Shown: one piece after another, positions 9,914 to 20,233 of the stretch | Layout: every line of letters starts with the position of its first letter | How positions within the stretch are numbered: position 1 is the stretch's first letter | Assembly: GCA_026707335.1 (NCBI GenBank) | Contig: JAPOXB010000054.1 | Coordinates: 1-38,805 of the forward strand | Length of the DNA stretch: 38,805 nt | Origin: Chloroflexota bacterium | GTDB taxonomy: Bacteria; Chloroflexota; Dehalococcoidia; Bin125 | Direction: 5' to 3' | Notes under the pieces: model-generated | Told to the model about the DNA's origin: nothing | Databases searched by the model: none | The model's input: only the letters and a program-made list of their open reading frames with translations | Position numbers and translations under genes: made by a program

Positions 9914-12583
9914 TCACTCGGCGGGCGCGGCGGGAACGGGCAGCCGGAGCACGCGCCGCACGAGCCGCCCGCGCAGCGCCCGCCAGGCGGCGAGGGCCTG
10001 CGCGTGGTGCGACTCCGGCAGCGCCCCGGCCGAGAAGCGTTCGCGGGTGTAGGTGTCGGCCAGGCGGCGCGTGGCCTCCGGGTCGCGCACGGCGTCGCCC
10101 AGCGCGGCCGCGTACTCGCGCGGCGTGTTGGCCGGGTCGACGCGCAGGCCGCCCCAGCGGGACAGGCGCTGCGTCGACGTCCACAAGCGTTCCACGGGCG
10201 TCTGCCCGCGCAACGAGAACTGCCACGCCGCGGCCCCGCTGCCGGTCAGCAGCAGCAGCGCCAGAGCGAGCGCCAGCGGCGCCAGCACCCACCAGGTCAG
10301 GGGATTGAAGCCGGTGTCGCGGGCGAAGCCCTCCTGTTCGAGTTGCTGGCTCAGCTCCTCCAGCGAGAGGAACTCGCCGAACGGGTCCAGCAGCGGGTCG
10401 TACAGCGGACCGGAGTCGCCCAGCAGGTCGGAGGCGAACGGCCGCAGGCGCTGCTCGGCGATGCGCTGCCCCGCGATCCCCGCGAACCCCTCCGTCACCA
10501 CCGGCGGCGTGGGGTCGAAGTCCACCCAACCGTACTCGGGGAAGAACACCTCCACCCAGCTGTAGCCGTGCAGCCCCCGCACGATGAAGGTGCCGGTGCG
10601 CGGATCGAAGTTGTCGTCCGTCAGGACGTAGCCGGTGCTCACGCGGGCGGGGATGCCCAGCGTTCGCAGCAGCACGGCCATCGCGCTGGCGTGGTAGTCG
10701 TAGTAACCGCCGATGGGCAGCCCGTCGGCGTCGCGATTGTCGAACAGCCACCAGGTGACGGCGTCGGTCCGCGCCGGCGGGAGAGCCACGTCGCGCGTGA
10801 AGGGGTACAGCAGCCGCGGCGTCCCGTCCGACCCCAGCAGCACCTCGCCGTCGTCATCGCGCAGCGGCGTGCAGCAGAGATAGCCCTCGATGGCGGCCGC
10901 GGCGTCGTAGCGGGACGCGACCCCGCCGACGATGCTCGCCGCCAGGCTCTCCAGCCGGCCCAGGCTGCGATCGTCGAGGTCGCCCGGCAGTTGCAGATAG
11001 CGCTGGCGCACCCAGAACGGGTACTCGCCGCCCGACCGCCGCAGTTGGTTGATGGAGGCGGACGACACGGAGCCCCTGACCTCGTACGTGAAGCCCGCGC
11101 GCACGGGCTCCGAGGGGTGCACGCGCAGCACGTCCGGCTCCAGCGGCCGGTTCTCCAGGTCCAGCGCCAGCAGCTCGCCGTCGTCGCCGACCTCCGAGCC
11201 CACCGGCACCCAGCCCTCGGGGATCACGTCGGCGGAGAACGATTCCCCGGCCTCCTCGCGGTCCGCGATCTCCCGCGCCACGCCCGCCAGCTCCCGCGGC
11301 GCGGCCGCCGCCGATCCCTCGATGTCGAGCCGGACGGCGCCCGGGGCCGTCTGGTCGATCGTCACCTCGCGGCTGATCTCCCGCGGCAGGCCGAAGGTGA
11401 AGAGAACCCGCGCCGACTGCTCCACCGACACCCGCGCGACCACGTCGCGGCGCGCCTCGTAGACGCTCTCGTCCTCGCCGCCGAAGGAGCCCTGCGAGAC
11501 GGGCTTGGTCGTGACCACCGAACTCTGCTGCCAGCCGCGCGTCGTGTAGTGGTCGTAGCTCGCGCCGCGCAGCAGCCCCACCTCAGGCGCGTCGACGCGC
11601 ACCACGATGCCCTGCCCCGGGTTGATGTCCCCTTGCAGGATGAAGTTGGAACTGAAGCTGTGGATCGGCACGCCCCGCTTGGAGTCGATGCCGCCGAAGA
11701 GGCGCTCCATGTCGAGGCTCAGCTCGTCGAAGGGATCGGCGATGCCGCTCCAGACCGCCGTCAGGGGCTCCACGCGGTCGGGCCGCGGCAGCGCGCGGCT
11801 GACCACGATCAGGGCCAGCACGGCCAGCAGCGTGACGCCCAGGAAGCTCAGGCTGATGAAGTCGGGGAACGGCGTCCCGCGGCTGCGCCAGCGCCCCATC
11901 CGCGCCAGCAGACCGGTGCGCATGACAAGCAGCGCCGCCCCGATCGCGAAGAAGGCGAAGTGCAGATCCCACTGCCGGCCGCCCAGGTAGCTGACGTTCA
12001 CCGCCAGCAGCGTCCCCAGCAGGATCAGCAGCGGCCAGGGATTGCGGCGCCGCAGCACCAGCAGCGTGGCCGGGAAGGTCGCCAGCCAGACGGCCGCGAC
12101 GACGAAGAACACGAACGGCACGTTGTCCGTCGTGATGCCGTCGTTGAAGGCCTGCGTGAACCAGTCCTCCAGGCGGAAGCGCAGGTCGATGAAGCGCTCC
12201 CAGAACCAGGCCTGGCCCGTGAAGTGCTCCATGCCGAGCATCTGCCAGCAAACGACGACCACGCCCAGCGCGAGGCCGATCGCGTAGGCCGCGGTCCAGT
12301 GCAGCCGGCGCGCCGCCAGCGGCACCGCCGCAACCAGCGCCAGCAGGGCCGTGACGCGCACGTCGGGCATGCCGTCGACCCAGTTCGCCGCGTGGATGGA
12401 GTCGGACACGGCGATGATCACCAGCAGCAGGATGCCCAGCGTGACCGCGGCCTCCATCAGGCGCCACGGCCAGCGCTCCTGCGTCGTCTGCTGCTGCCCG
12501 GGCGCGACGGCGCCGCGGATCAACGCGGCCGGCGAGAGGTTCGCCGCGGCGGCGACGTCGGCGAGGGGCAGACGCGAACTCAT
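9914..12583 (-). CDS. TgpA-like multi-TM protein with a transglutaminase-fold domain (catalytic residues apparently substituted)
   Basis: N-terminal TM helices, core ASAMAVLLRTLGIPARVSTGYVL...SWVEVFFPEYGWVDFDPTPP, C-terminal TM and DUF4129-like region; ATGA overlap with the upstream gene. Confidence 0.85.
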   Translation of the reverse strand: MSSRLPLADVAAAANLSPAALIRGAVAPGQQQTTQERWPWRLMEAAVTLGILLLVIIAVSDSIHAANWVDGMPDVRVTALLALVAAVPLAARRLHWTAAYAIGLALGVVVVCWQMLGMEHFTGQAWFWERFIDLRFRLEDWFTQAFNDGITTDNVPFVFFVVAAVWLATFPATLLVLRRRNPWPLLILLGTLLAVNVSYLGGRQWDLHFAFFAIGAALLVMRTGLLARMGRWRSRGTPFPDFISLSFLGVTLLAVLALIVVSRALPRPDRVEPLTAVWSGIADPFDELSLDMERLFGGIDSKRGVPIHSFSSNFILQGDINPGQGIVVRVDAPEVGLLRGASYDHYTTRGWQQSSVVTTKPVSQGSFGGEDESVYEARRDVVARVSVEQSARVLFTFGLPREISREVTIDQTAPGAVRLDIEGSAAAAPRELAGVAREIADREEAGESFSADVIPEGWVPVGSEVGDDGELLALDLENRPLEPDVLRVHPSEPVRAGFTYEVRGSVSSASINQLRRSGGEYPFWVRQRYLQLPGDLDDRSLGRLESLAASIVGGVASRYDAAAAIEGYLCCTPLRDDDGEVLLGSDGTPRLLYPFTRDVALPPARTDAVTWWLFDNRDADGLPIGGYYDYHASAMAVLLRTLGIPARVSTGYVLTDDNFDPRTGTFIVRGLHGYSWVEVFFPEYGWVDFDPTPPVVTEGFAGIAGQRIAEQRLRPFASDLLGDSGPLYDPLLDPFGEFLSLEELSQQLEQEGFARDTGFNPLTWWVLAPLALALALLLLTGSGAAAWQFSLRGQTPVERLWTSTQRLSRWGGLRVDPANTPREYAAALGDAVRDPEATRRLADTYTRERFSAGALPESHHAQALAAWRALRGRLVRRVLRLPVPAAPAE

Positions 12584-13839
12584 GCCAGCGCCCCCACTCC
12601 GGCGCGGCCCGGCGTGCCCGCCGCGGCGTCGAGCGCCTCCGCCAGGAAGTCGCCCTGCGCGACGAGATTGGTCTGCACGCCCGAGGCGCGCAGGGTCGTC
12701 CACGCCTCCTCACCGCCCGCGCGCCCGCCGAACGAGGCCGCGTCGATCAGCACGGCCGCCACCTGCACGCCGCGCTGGGCCAGCGCGCGGATACCGTCGC
12801 AGGCCCGCCGATCGCTGGCGGCCGTGATCACGATCACCGTCGTGTGCCGCCCCCAGCGGGGCGACTGCTGGGCCAGCAGCGTGGAGATGGGCACGTCGCC
12901 GACGGGCTGCGCTACCGCCAGGTCCTCCAGCATGCGGGTCAGCTGCTGATTGCCCCGGTCGGCGTCGATCAGGCGGAAGCGGTCGGCGAACATCATCATG
13001 CCCACCGATCGGTTCTGCCCCAGGAAGAGCCGCGCGATGGAGGCGGCGGCGGTCACCGCGTACTCCACGGTGGCCTCGTCGTCCGTCCCCGCGTGGTCGC
13101 TGCGGTTCATGTCCAGCACGATCCACAGCTGCGAGGCCGGGTCCAACTCGAACGTCTTCACGTGCAACCGGCCGGTGCGCAGCGTGCTGGGCCAGTGGAT
13201 GCGATTGACGCTGTCGCCGGGGGCGTACTCGCGCAGGCCCGATGCGTTGGGCGTCACGTAGTGGGTGCGGCGGCGGAAGCGCCCCTCGCCGGGCAGGTTG
13301 GCCGGCGGCACGCTGTAGCGGGGCAACTCCTCGGCCCGCGGGTAGACGAGCAACTGCTGCGGCCCGCCGAAGGTCATGCTCTTGTGGAACAGGTCGAAGG
13401 GGTCGCCGGCGCGGACGTGCACCGGGCCCAGCGTGAACAGGCCGCGGCGGCGGCACTCGGTGTCGACGCGCCACTGCCGGCGCGCGCGCCCGCCCAGGCT
13501 GACGACGTGCTCCGCCTGATGCTGCGGCAGGTCCGACTCCTCCTCGACCTCCAGCCAGTACTTGCCCAGGCGCGAGCGGTTGGTGACCTGCAGCTGCTCG
13601 GTGATCGTCTGGCCCACCTGCACCCGCTCCGAGTCGCGGCGCATGCGCACCTGCAAGCCGCGGCTGCTCAGCCAGGTCCACATCGCGGCCGCGATGAGGC
13701 CGAAGAGCAGCAGGTAGCCCAGCCGCAGCGGCAGCCAGAAGTTCGTCGAGAAACCGATGCCGAAGACCACGAGGGTCAGGATGGTGACCAGGGTTAGCGA
13801 TCGCCGCCGGCCGAACGTCGCACCGTAGAACCGGCGCAT
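12580..13839 (-). CDS. DUF58 domain-containing protein
   Basis: SGLREYAPGDSVNRIHWPSTLRTGRLHVKTFELDPASQLWIVLDMNRS; two N-terminal TMs. Confidence 0.9.
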   Translation of the reverse strand: MRRFYGATFGRRRSLTLVTILTLVVFGIGFSTNFWLPLRLGYLLLFGLIAAAMWTWLSSRGLQVRMRRDSERVQVGQTITEQLQVTNRSRLGKYWLEVEEESDLPQHQAEHVVSLGGRARRQWRVDTECRRRGLFTLGPVHVRAGDPFDLFHKSMTFGGPQQLLVYPRAEELPRYSVPPANLPGEGRFRRRTHYVTPNASGLREYAPGDSVNRIHWPSTLRTGRLHVKTFELDPASQLWIVLDMNRSDHAGTDDEATVEYAVTAAASIARLFLGQNRSVGMMMFADRFRLIDADRGNQQLTRMLEDLAVAQPVGDVPISTLLAQQSPRWGRHTTVIVITAASDRRACDGIRALAQRGVQVAAVLIDAASFGGRAGGEEAWTTLRASGVQTNLVAQGDFLAEALDAAAGTPGRAGVGALA

Positions 13840-13846
13840 GCCGCGC

Positions 13847-14800
13847 TCAACTCACACCCACCCGCGCGCCCGGGACGGGCACCCGGTCCAGCACGTCCTC
13901 CACCACCGTCAGCGAACTCACGCTGCGCACCTGCGCCGAGGGGCTGATGATGATGCGGTGCCCCAGCGTCGAGTAGGCCAGCTCTTTGACGTCGTCGGGC
14001 GTGACGTAGTCCCGGCCGGCGAGCAGCGCGGCGGCCTGCGAGGTGCGGAACAGCGCCAGCGACCCCCGCGGCGACGCCCCCAGGTAGGCCGCGTCGTGCT
14101 GCCGCGTCGCCGAGGAGATCTCCACGATGTACTGCTTGATCAGCGGGTCGACCCAGACGGCCCGCACGGCCTCCTGCAGGCCGTTCAGCGCCTCCGGGTC
14201 GGTCACCGCCTCCAGCGAGTCGATCGGGTGGGCCGTCTGCTGCCCCTCCAGCACGGCGATCTCATCGTGCGATTCGGGGTAGCCCAGGTGGATGCGCATC
14301 AGGAAGCGGTCCAACTGCGCTTCGGGCAGCGGGAAGGTGCCCTCGTACTCGATCGGGTTCTGAGTCGCCATGACCATGAACGGGCGGGGCAGCTCGCGCG
14401 TCACCCCGTCGGTCGTGATCTGGCGCTCCTCCATCGCTTCCAACAGCGCCGACTGCGTCTTGGGCGTGGCCCGGTTGATCTCGTCGGCCAGGGCGATCTG
14501 GGCGTAGATGGGGCCCGGCCGCCACTCGAAGTCGCCCGACTTCTGGTTGTAGATCGAGACGCCGGTCACGTCCGACGGCAGCAGGTCGGGCGTGAACTGG
14601 ATGCGGCTGAAGCCGCAGCCCGTCGAGACGGCCAGCGCCCGGGCCAGCATCGTCTTGCCGGTGCCGGGCACGTCCTCGACCAGCAGGTGCCCGTCGCTGG
14701 CCAGAGCCAGCACCGCGCGCCGCACCTCGGCCGACTTGCCCAGGATGACGCGCTCGACGTTGGTCGTGATTTCACGCAGCGTGGCCTGCGGATCGTCCAT
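13847..14800 (-). CDS. MoxR-family AAA+ ATPase
   Basis: Walker [16 protein letters not shown], Walker [61 protein letters not shown]. Confidence 0.95.
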   Translation of the reverse strand: MDDPQATLREITTNVERVILGKSAEVRRAVLALASDGHLLVEDVPGTGKTMLARALAVSTGCGFSRIQFTPDLLPSDVTGVSIYNQKSGDFEWRPGPIYAQIALADEINRATPKTQSALLEAMEERQITTDGVTRELPRPFMVMATQNPIEYEGTFPLPEAQLDRFLMRIHLGYPESHDEIAVLEGQQTAHPIDSLEAVTDPEALNGLQEAVRAVWVDPLIKQYIVEISSATRQHDAAYLGASPRGSLALFRTSQAAALLAGRDYVTPDDVKELAYSTLGHRIIISPSAQVRSVSSLTVVEDVLDRVPVPGARVGVS

Positions 14801-14937
14801 CCGAACCCCCTGCTCCCCTAGCCCGCGAGCGGAGCCGAGCATAGCAGTACGGCGCGCCTGAGGCCCGGCGCGCTCCTCGGTCCGCCGTTGTGACTACGCG
14901 CGCCGCCTCTATCCTGGATCTGTCGGCGGGACCAGGG

Positions 14938-16089
14938 ATGAGCGCAGCCGTGTCCCCACGCCGGCTCGCCGGCCTCGCACTCCTCGCGCTGTGCGGCGCC
15001 CTCCTCGCGAGCGCCTGCTTCATCGACGGGACGGGCGTCGGCCCTTCGCCCGACGATCCACCGGCCGCCGCCGAGGCCCAGCCCGCCGCGTCCGCGGAGA
15101 GCGCCCCCCGGCAGGGAACCGCCGCTGGCCTGGCGCCCGAGGCCCGCAGCGACCCCGCCGAGACGACCGACGCGCCCGCCGACGCGTCATCCCCGCCCGA
15201 GGCTCAGCCCGCAGCGGAGCCCGCGCCCGCGCTCCACGCGGCGATCTTCGTGGAGCCGCGGGAGGTCCGCCCCGGCGAGGTCTTCGTCGTCGCGGTCGAT
15301 GCGACGAACGCCTCGGCGGCCTCGGTGGCGCTGGGCGGACAGTTCGTGTCGCTCGCCCGCGAGGGCGACCGCTTCTACACGATCCTGCCCGTCGCATTCG
15401 CGCAGCCGGCGGGACCGCTGCCGATCATCGTGGCCGTCGCCGACATGAACGGCGGCCTCGCCGTGCAGCAGTTGATCGAGGTGCAGGTCCAGGCGGGCGA
15501 GTTCCCCGTGGAGCCCGTGCAGCTCGACCCGGCGCTGTCGCGGCTGCTGGACCCGGACGTCGTGGCCGAGGATCGCGCCGTGCGCGAATCGGTGCAGCGC
15601 GTGCGCTCGCCCGAGCGCCTCTGGGACGGGTACTTCCGCGAGCCGACCCAGGGGGTGCTCACCTCGACCTTCGGGTTGCTGCGGTCGTACAACGGCGCCG
15701 ACCCGACGGACTACCACAGCGGCCTCGACTTCGCCGCGCCGCGCGGCACCGACGTCGTCGCGGCGAACGCCGGCGTCGTCGCCTGGACCGGCGAAACCGA
15801 GCGGCGGGGGCGCGGCGTGATCATCGATCACGGGCACGGCGTGTTCAGCAGCTACTGGCACCTCGCCGTGGTCGACGCGACGCCGGGGACGCCGGTCGCG
15901 CCCGGCACGATCATCGGCCGGGTGGGCAACACGGGACTCTCCACCGGCTCCCACCTGCACTGGGAGATCACCGTGTACGGCGTGCCCGTCGACCCGCTGC
16001 CCTGGCTGCGGGAGCTCGAAGTCCCCGACCCCCTGGCCCGGTTCGACCCCGCGCGGGCGGTCAATGCCGGGCCCGCGGCGTCCCCCTGA
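14938..16089 (+). CDS. M23-family peptidase, Sec-type putative lipoprotein
   Basis: RRLAGLALLALCGALLASAC signal, YHSGLDFAAPRGT and GLSTGSHLHWEI zinc motifs. Confidence 0.9.
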   Translation: MSAAVSPRRLAGLALLALCGALLASACFIDGTGVGPSPDDPPAAAEAQPAASAESAPRQGTAAGLAPEARSDPAETTDAPADASSPPEAQPAAEPAPALHAAIFVEPREVRPGEVFVVAVDATNASAASVALGGQFVSLAREGDRFYTILPVAFAQPAGPLPIIVAVADMNGGLAVQQLIEVQVQAGEFPVEPVQLDPALSRLLDPDVVAEDRAVRESVQRVRSPERLWDGYFREPTQGVLTSTFGLLRSYNGADPTDYHSGLDFAAPRGTDVVAANAGVVAWTGETERRGRGVIIDHGHGVFSSYWHLAVVDATPGTPVAPGTIIGRVGNTGLSTGSHLHWEITVYGVPVDPLPWLRELEVPDPLARFDPARAVNAGPAASP

Positions 16090-16169
16090 CCGGATCGGGA
16101 GAGGGAAGCCGAGTACCATGGGATCGGGCGGCGGCGCGAAGCGCGCGCCGCTCCGCCCCGGGCCGGCCC

Positions 16170-17288
16170 ATGTGCATCCCCACGACGACCGCCCGCCACC
16201 GCGCCCTGCGCCGCTTCAGCCGGCGCAGGCTGCTGGGCGCGCTCGGGGGGGCGGGCGCGGGCCTGCTCCTGGCCGCCTGCAGCGGCGGCGAGGACGAGCC
16301 CGGCGTCACCGTCGATGTGCCGGGCGACGACGACCCGGCCGAAGAGCCGATGGCGGAGGCGGCGGCGCAGGCGGAGGGGGCCGACGACGAGGCGCAGAGC
16401 GCGGCCGAGGAAGAGTCGCCGGGGCTGGAGGCCGAGCCGCTGATCTGGGTCGAGCCGCGCGAGGTGCAGCAGGGCGCGGCCTTCATCGTCGCGAGCGACG
16501 CCCCGGGGGCGGGATTCGCCTCGGTCGCCTTCGGCGGCCAGATCCTCTCCATGCAGCGGGAGGGGTCGCGCTTCTACGCCATCCTCGGCATCGACGCGCT
16601 GGCGCCCGTCGGCCCGATCCCGCTGATCATCTCCATCGCCGACGGGGCCGGCGACCCGGCCGTGCAGCGCGAGACCCTGATCGCGGTGCGGGACTCCGAG
16701 TGGCAGACCGAGGTCGTCCAACTGGACGAGGAGAACCGCTCCCTGCTCGACCCGAACGTCACCCGGCAGGACACGGAGACGCGCGGGCCGTTCCTGCGCA
16801 GCCGCAGCAGCGACCGCTTCTGGCACGACATCTTCGACCCGCCCGCCGCCGGCGTGATCACCTCGGGCTACGGGCTGCTGCGCTCGTACAACTACCGCCC
16901 GCCCAGCGAGTACCACGCCGGCGTCGATTTCGCCGGCGCCGTCGGCGACACGATCGTCGCGCCGAGCGGCGGCGTCGTGCTCTGGGGCGGCCAGACGCAG
17001 CGCCGGGGCAACGGCCTGATCGTCGATCACGGCGCCGGCGTCACGTCGGGCTACTACCACCTGTCCGACTTCGCCGTCACGCCCGGGCAGGTCGTGCAGC
17101 CGGGCCAGTTCCTCGCCCGGATGGGCGCGACCGGCCTGGCGACGGGGCCCCACCTGCACTGGGAGATCGTCGTGCAGGGCGTGACGGTGAACCCGGTGCA
17201 GTGGATCCGCACGCTGGGCTTCCCGAGCCCCACACAGGAATTCGACCCGCTCGACGCCCTACCGGCCCGGCTCGAGATCCCCGGCTGA
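16170..17288 (+). CDS. M23-family peptidase, Tat-type putative lipoprotein
   Basis: SRRRLLGALGGAGAGLLLAAC signal, YHAGVDFAGAVGD and GLATGPHLHWEI zinc motifs; paralog of the upstream gene. Confidence 0.9.
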   Translation: MCIPTTTARHRALRRFSRRRLLGALGGAGAGLLLAACSGGEDEPGVTVDVPGDDDPAEEPMAEAAAQAEGADDEAQSAAEEESPGLEAEPLIWVEPREVQQGAAFIVASDAPGAGFASVAFGGQILSMQREGSRFYAILGIDALAPVGPIPLIISIADGAGDPAVQRETLIAVRDSEWQTEVVQLDEENRSLLDPNVTRQDTETRGPFLRSRSSDRFWHDIFDPPAAGVITSGYGLLRSYNYRPPSEYHAGVDFAGAVGDTIVAPSGGVVLWGGQTQRRGNGLIVDHGAGVTSGYYHLSDFAVTPGQVVQPGQFLARMGATGLATGPHLHWEIVVQGVTVNPVQWIRTLGFPSPTQEFDPLDALPARLEIPG

Positions 17289-17316
17289 CGCCCACGGCGG
17301 CGCCATCGTGGGGGCG
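17289..17316. terminator. Hairpin filling the gap between convergent stop codons
   Basis: CGCCCACG ... CGTGGGGGCG inverted repeat (one bulge) between the M23 and rsmE stops; no clear T-run. Confidence 0.4.
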
Positions 17317-18120
17317 CTAGCGCGGCGGCGGATCGCGGCGCGGGGAGGGCTGCGGCAGCGTGCGCAGCGCCAGCGCCGTCTGCACGACGGCGAGCGCCAC
17401 CATGCCGGCGGTCTCGGCGCGCAGCGGCCGCGGACCCAGGGTGACCGGCGCCCAGCCGCCGTCGGCGGCGGCCTGGGCCTCCTCGGCGCTGAACCCCCCC
17501 TCCGGCCCCACGACGATCTGCACGGTGTGCAGGTTGGGCACGTGCGCCGCCGCGTCGGGGATGGTGCGCTCCGGCTCCAGCGCCGAGGACATCACCCGCA
17601 GCGTGCCCGGCTCCACCGGCTCCGACAGCAGGTCGAGTACCTCGATCGGCTCGTGCACGGCCGGGCGCTGCTCGCGGCGGCACTGCTCGGCCGCCTCGGT
17701 GATCAGCCGCTTCCAGCGGCCCAGGCGCTCGCTGCTCTTGCCCCGCGTCAGCGAGCGCGCCGCCCGCACCGGGCGGATCTCCGACGCCCCCAGCTCCGTC
17801 GCCTTCTCGACCAGCAGGTCGAAGCGCTGGGGGCGGATCAGGCTGGGGCAGAGTTCGATGCGGGGCGGCGGATCGGGCCGGGTGGGACGGGAGTGCAGGA
17901 TCTGCGTCTGCACCGTGTCCCGCGTCACGCGGCTGACCTCCACCTCGTGCAGCGCCTCGGCGTGGATCACCTCCAGCCGATCGCCGCGCCGCAGCCGCAG
18001 CACGCGCCCCAGCCGTCGCACCAGCGATCCCTGGATCAGCAGGCGCGCGCCATCGATCGCGGCCGGGTCATCCACGAAGACCCGCGGGACGAATGACTTC
18101 GAGGCCGCGCCACTCACCAT
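17317..18120 (-). CDS. rsmE: 16S rRNA (uracil(1498)-N(3))-methyltransferase
   Basis: LLVEKATELGASEIRPV, RWKRLITEAAEQCRRE, VVGPEGGFSAEE, LGPRPLRAETAGMVAL. Confidence 0.95.
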   Translation of the reverse strand: MVSGAASKSFVPRVFVDDPAAIDGARLLIQGSLVRRLGRVLRLRRGDRLEVIHAEALHEVEVSRVTRDTVQTQILHSRPTRPDPPPRIELCPSLIRPQRFDLLVEKATELGASEIRPVRAARSLTRGKSSERLGRWKRLITEAAEQCRREQRPAVHEPIEVLDLLSEPVEPGTLRVMSSALEPERTIPDAAAHVPNLHTVQIVVGPEGGFSAEEAQAAADGGWAPVTLGPRPLRAETAGMVALAVVQTALALRTLPQPSPRRDPPPR

Positions 18121-19063
18121 CGCTGTGCACCTCCGACGGCCGCAGCGGCTGCCCGCCCATGGTCGTGCCCGCGAGGGCGTTTGTCACGCGTGAGAACTGC
18201 GGCGCGATGATGCCGCCCAGCAGGCAGCGGCCCCCGGGCCGCACGCCGGCGAGCAGCGCCGGCAGGACCCGCACGATCACGCCGGCCCTGATGTTCGCCA
18301 CGACCACATCGTACGGCGCGCCGCCGATCGGTGGGGCGTCGGCCTGGGCCACGGTCACGCCGTCGAGGCCGTTCAGCGCGACGTTGCGCCGCGCCGCGGC
18401 CACCGCTTGCGGATCGAGGTCGAGCGCCAGCACCGCGGTCGCGCCCAGCCGGGCGGCGGCGCAGGCCAGCACGCCCGACCCCGTCCCGAAGTCGAGCACC
18501 CGGTCGCCCGGACGGACGGTCCGCTCCAGCGCGGCCAGGGCCATCCGCGTCGTGGGATGGTCGCCCGTCCCGAAGGCCAGCCCCGGCTCCAGGTCGACGA
18601 CGACCTCGCCCGCCCGCGGCGTCTCGGCGCTGGGCCGCGGTCGCAGCAGCAGCCGGCCGATGCGCAGCGGCCGCAGATGGCGATGGAAGGCCGTCTCCCA
18701 CTGCGAGCGTCGCAGCGCCTCGAACCGCAGCCGGTCGGCGTCCGCGCCGCGCCCGGCGTCCCGCAGCAGCCGCCGCAGCCGCGCCAGCGCGTCGTCGAAC
18801 CGCGCTGCTGCCACATAGCACCGCACCGACGGCTGCGTCGCGGCGGGCGGCCCGTCCGGTGGCGGCGCGACCGGCGCCACGTCCGCCGGCTGCCGGACCG
18901 GCCACTCGACGACGACTCCCGCCGGGGTCACCCGCTCGAACAGGGCCGCCACCGGCTCCACCTCGCCGGCGGGCACGGCCAGCGAGATCCGCCACCACGC
19001 CTCCTCTGCGACGGGGGAGACGGGCGCGCCGCCGGCGTCGCCGGGGTCAGGCGCCGAACGCAT
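18068..19063 (-). CDS. prmA: Ribosomal protein L11 methyltransferase
   Basis: [56 protein letters not shown]. Confidence 0.92.
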   Translation of the reverse strand: MRSAPDPGDAGGAPVSPVAEEAWWRISLAVPAGEVEPVAALFERVTPAGVVVEWPVRQPADVAPVAPPPDGPPAATQPSVRCYVAAARFDDALARLRRLLRDAGRGADADRLRFEALRRSQWETAFHRHLRPLRIGRLLLRPRPSAETPRAGEVVVDLEPGLAFGTGDHPTTRMALAALERTVRPGDRVLDFGTGSGVLACAAARLGATAVLALDLDPQAVAAARRNVALNGLDGVTVAQADAPPIGGAPYDVVVANIRAGVIVRVLPALLAGVRPGGRCLLGGIIAPQFSRVTNALAGTTMGGQPLRPSEVHSDGEWRGLEVIRPAGLRG

Positions 19064-20162
19064 CCTTGATTCGCGAGAAGAAGCCGCGGCCGTTGCTCCG
19101 CGTGGCCTCGTCGAGCACGCCATCGAGTTGCTCGAAGAGGTCGCGCTGGGCGGCGCTCAGCTTCGTCGGCACCTGCACATCGACGCCGACCAGCAGGTCG
19201 CCGCGCGAGCGGCCGCGCAGGTGCGGCACGCCGCGCTTGCGGATGCGGAAGACGGACCCAGCCTGCGTGCCGGCGGGGATCTCCAGCTCCTCCGCGGGGT
19301 CATCGAGGGTAGGCACCTCGACCGCCGTGCCCAGCGCGGCCTGGGCCACCGTGATCGGCATCGTCACGCGCAGGTCGTCGCCGTCGCGCTCGAAGAGGTC
19401 GTGCGGCCGGACGCGGAAGTCGACGTAGAGGTTGCCGCGCGGACCGCCGCGCTGTCCCGCGTCGCCCTCGCCGCTGAGCCGCATCTGGGAGCCGTTATCG
19501 ACGCCGCCCGGCACCTTGACCTGCAGCCGCCGGTTGCGGCGCTCGCGCCCCAGCCCGCCGCAGTTGCCGCAGGGGTGCGTCACGATCGACCCCTCGCCGG
19601 CGCAGCGATCGCAGGCGGAGACGTTGACGAACTGGCCGAAGACGCTGCGCTGGACGCGGCGCACCTCGCCGCTGCCCTGGCACTGCGGGCAGGCCTCGGG
19701 CGGCTGGCCGGGCTCGTGGCCGGCGCCGCCGCAGACCGTGCAGTCCTCCAACCGGCTGACGCGGATCTCCTTCTCGACGCCGAAGACGGCCTCCTCGAAC
19801 TTGAGCTCCTGGCGCAGGCGCAGATCGTCGCCGCGGATGGGGCCGCGCGACGCGCCGCGGCCGCCGAAGAACGCATCGAAGATGTCGCCGAAGCCGCCGA
19901 AGTCGAACCCCTCGAAGCCGCGCGACGGGCCGAAGTCGGCGTTCGGCCCGTACTGGTCGTAGCGCGCCCGCTTCTCGGGGTCAGAGAGGATCTCGTAGGC
20001 CTCGCCGACCTCCTTGAAGCGCTCGGTCGCGTCGGCCGCCTTGTTGCGGTCGGGGTGGTACTGCATCGCCAGCTTGCGGAAGGCGCCCTTGATCTCCTCC
20101 GCCGTGGCGGAGCGATCGACGCCGAGCACTTCGTAGAAGTCGCGCTTGCTGGCGGCGGCCAT
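19047..20162 (-). CDS. dnaJ: Molecular chaperone DnaJ
   Basis: J domain with HPD (QYHPDRNK), four CxxCxGxG-type zinc motifs ([32 protein letters not shown]). Confidence 0.98.
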   Translation of the reverse strand: MAAASKRDFYEVLGVDRSATAEEIKGAFRKLAMQYHPDRNKAADATERFKEVGEAYEILSDPEKRARYDQYGPNADFGPSRGFEGFDFGGFGDIFDAFFGGRGASRGPIRGDDLRLRQELKFEEAVFGVEKEIRVSRLEDCTVCGGAGHEPGQPPEACPQCQGSGEVRRVQRSVFGQFVNVSACDRCAGEGSIVTHPCGNCGGLGRERRNRRLQVKVPGGVDNGSQMRLSGEGDAGQRGGPRGNLYVDFRVRPHDLFERDGDDLRVTMPITVAQAALGTAVEVPTLDDPAEELEIPAGTQAGSVFRIRKRGVPHLRGRSRGDLLVGVDVQVPTKLSAAQRDLFEQLDGVLDEATRSNGRGFFSRIKDAFGA

Positions 20163-20233
20163 GATTCGCAATCGTAGCGGAGCGGCGCGAGCGGGCCCCG
20201 CCGCCGCTCAGCCGATCCGCGGCCCGGCGGTCG

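Noticed and set aside
9653-12949. 1098-aa plus-strand ORF opposite the transglutaminase gene
   Set aside because: Low-complexity Arg/Gln/His/Ala composition typical of antisense frames in high-GC DNA; the minus-strand protein has real domain motifs
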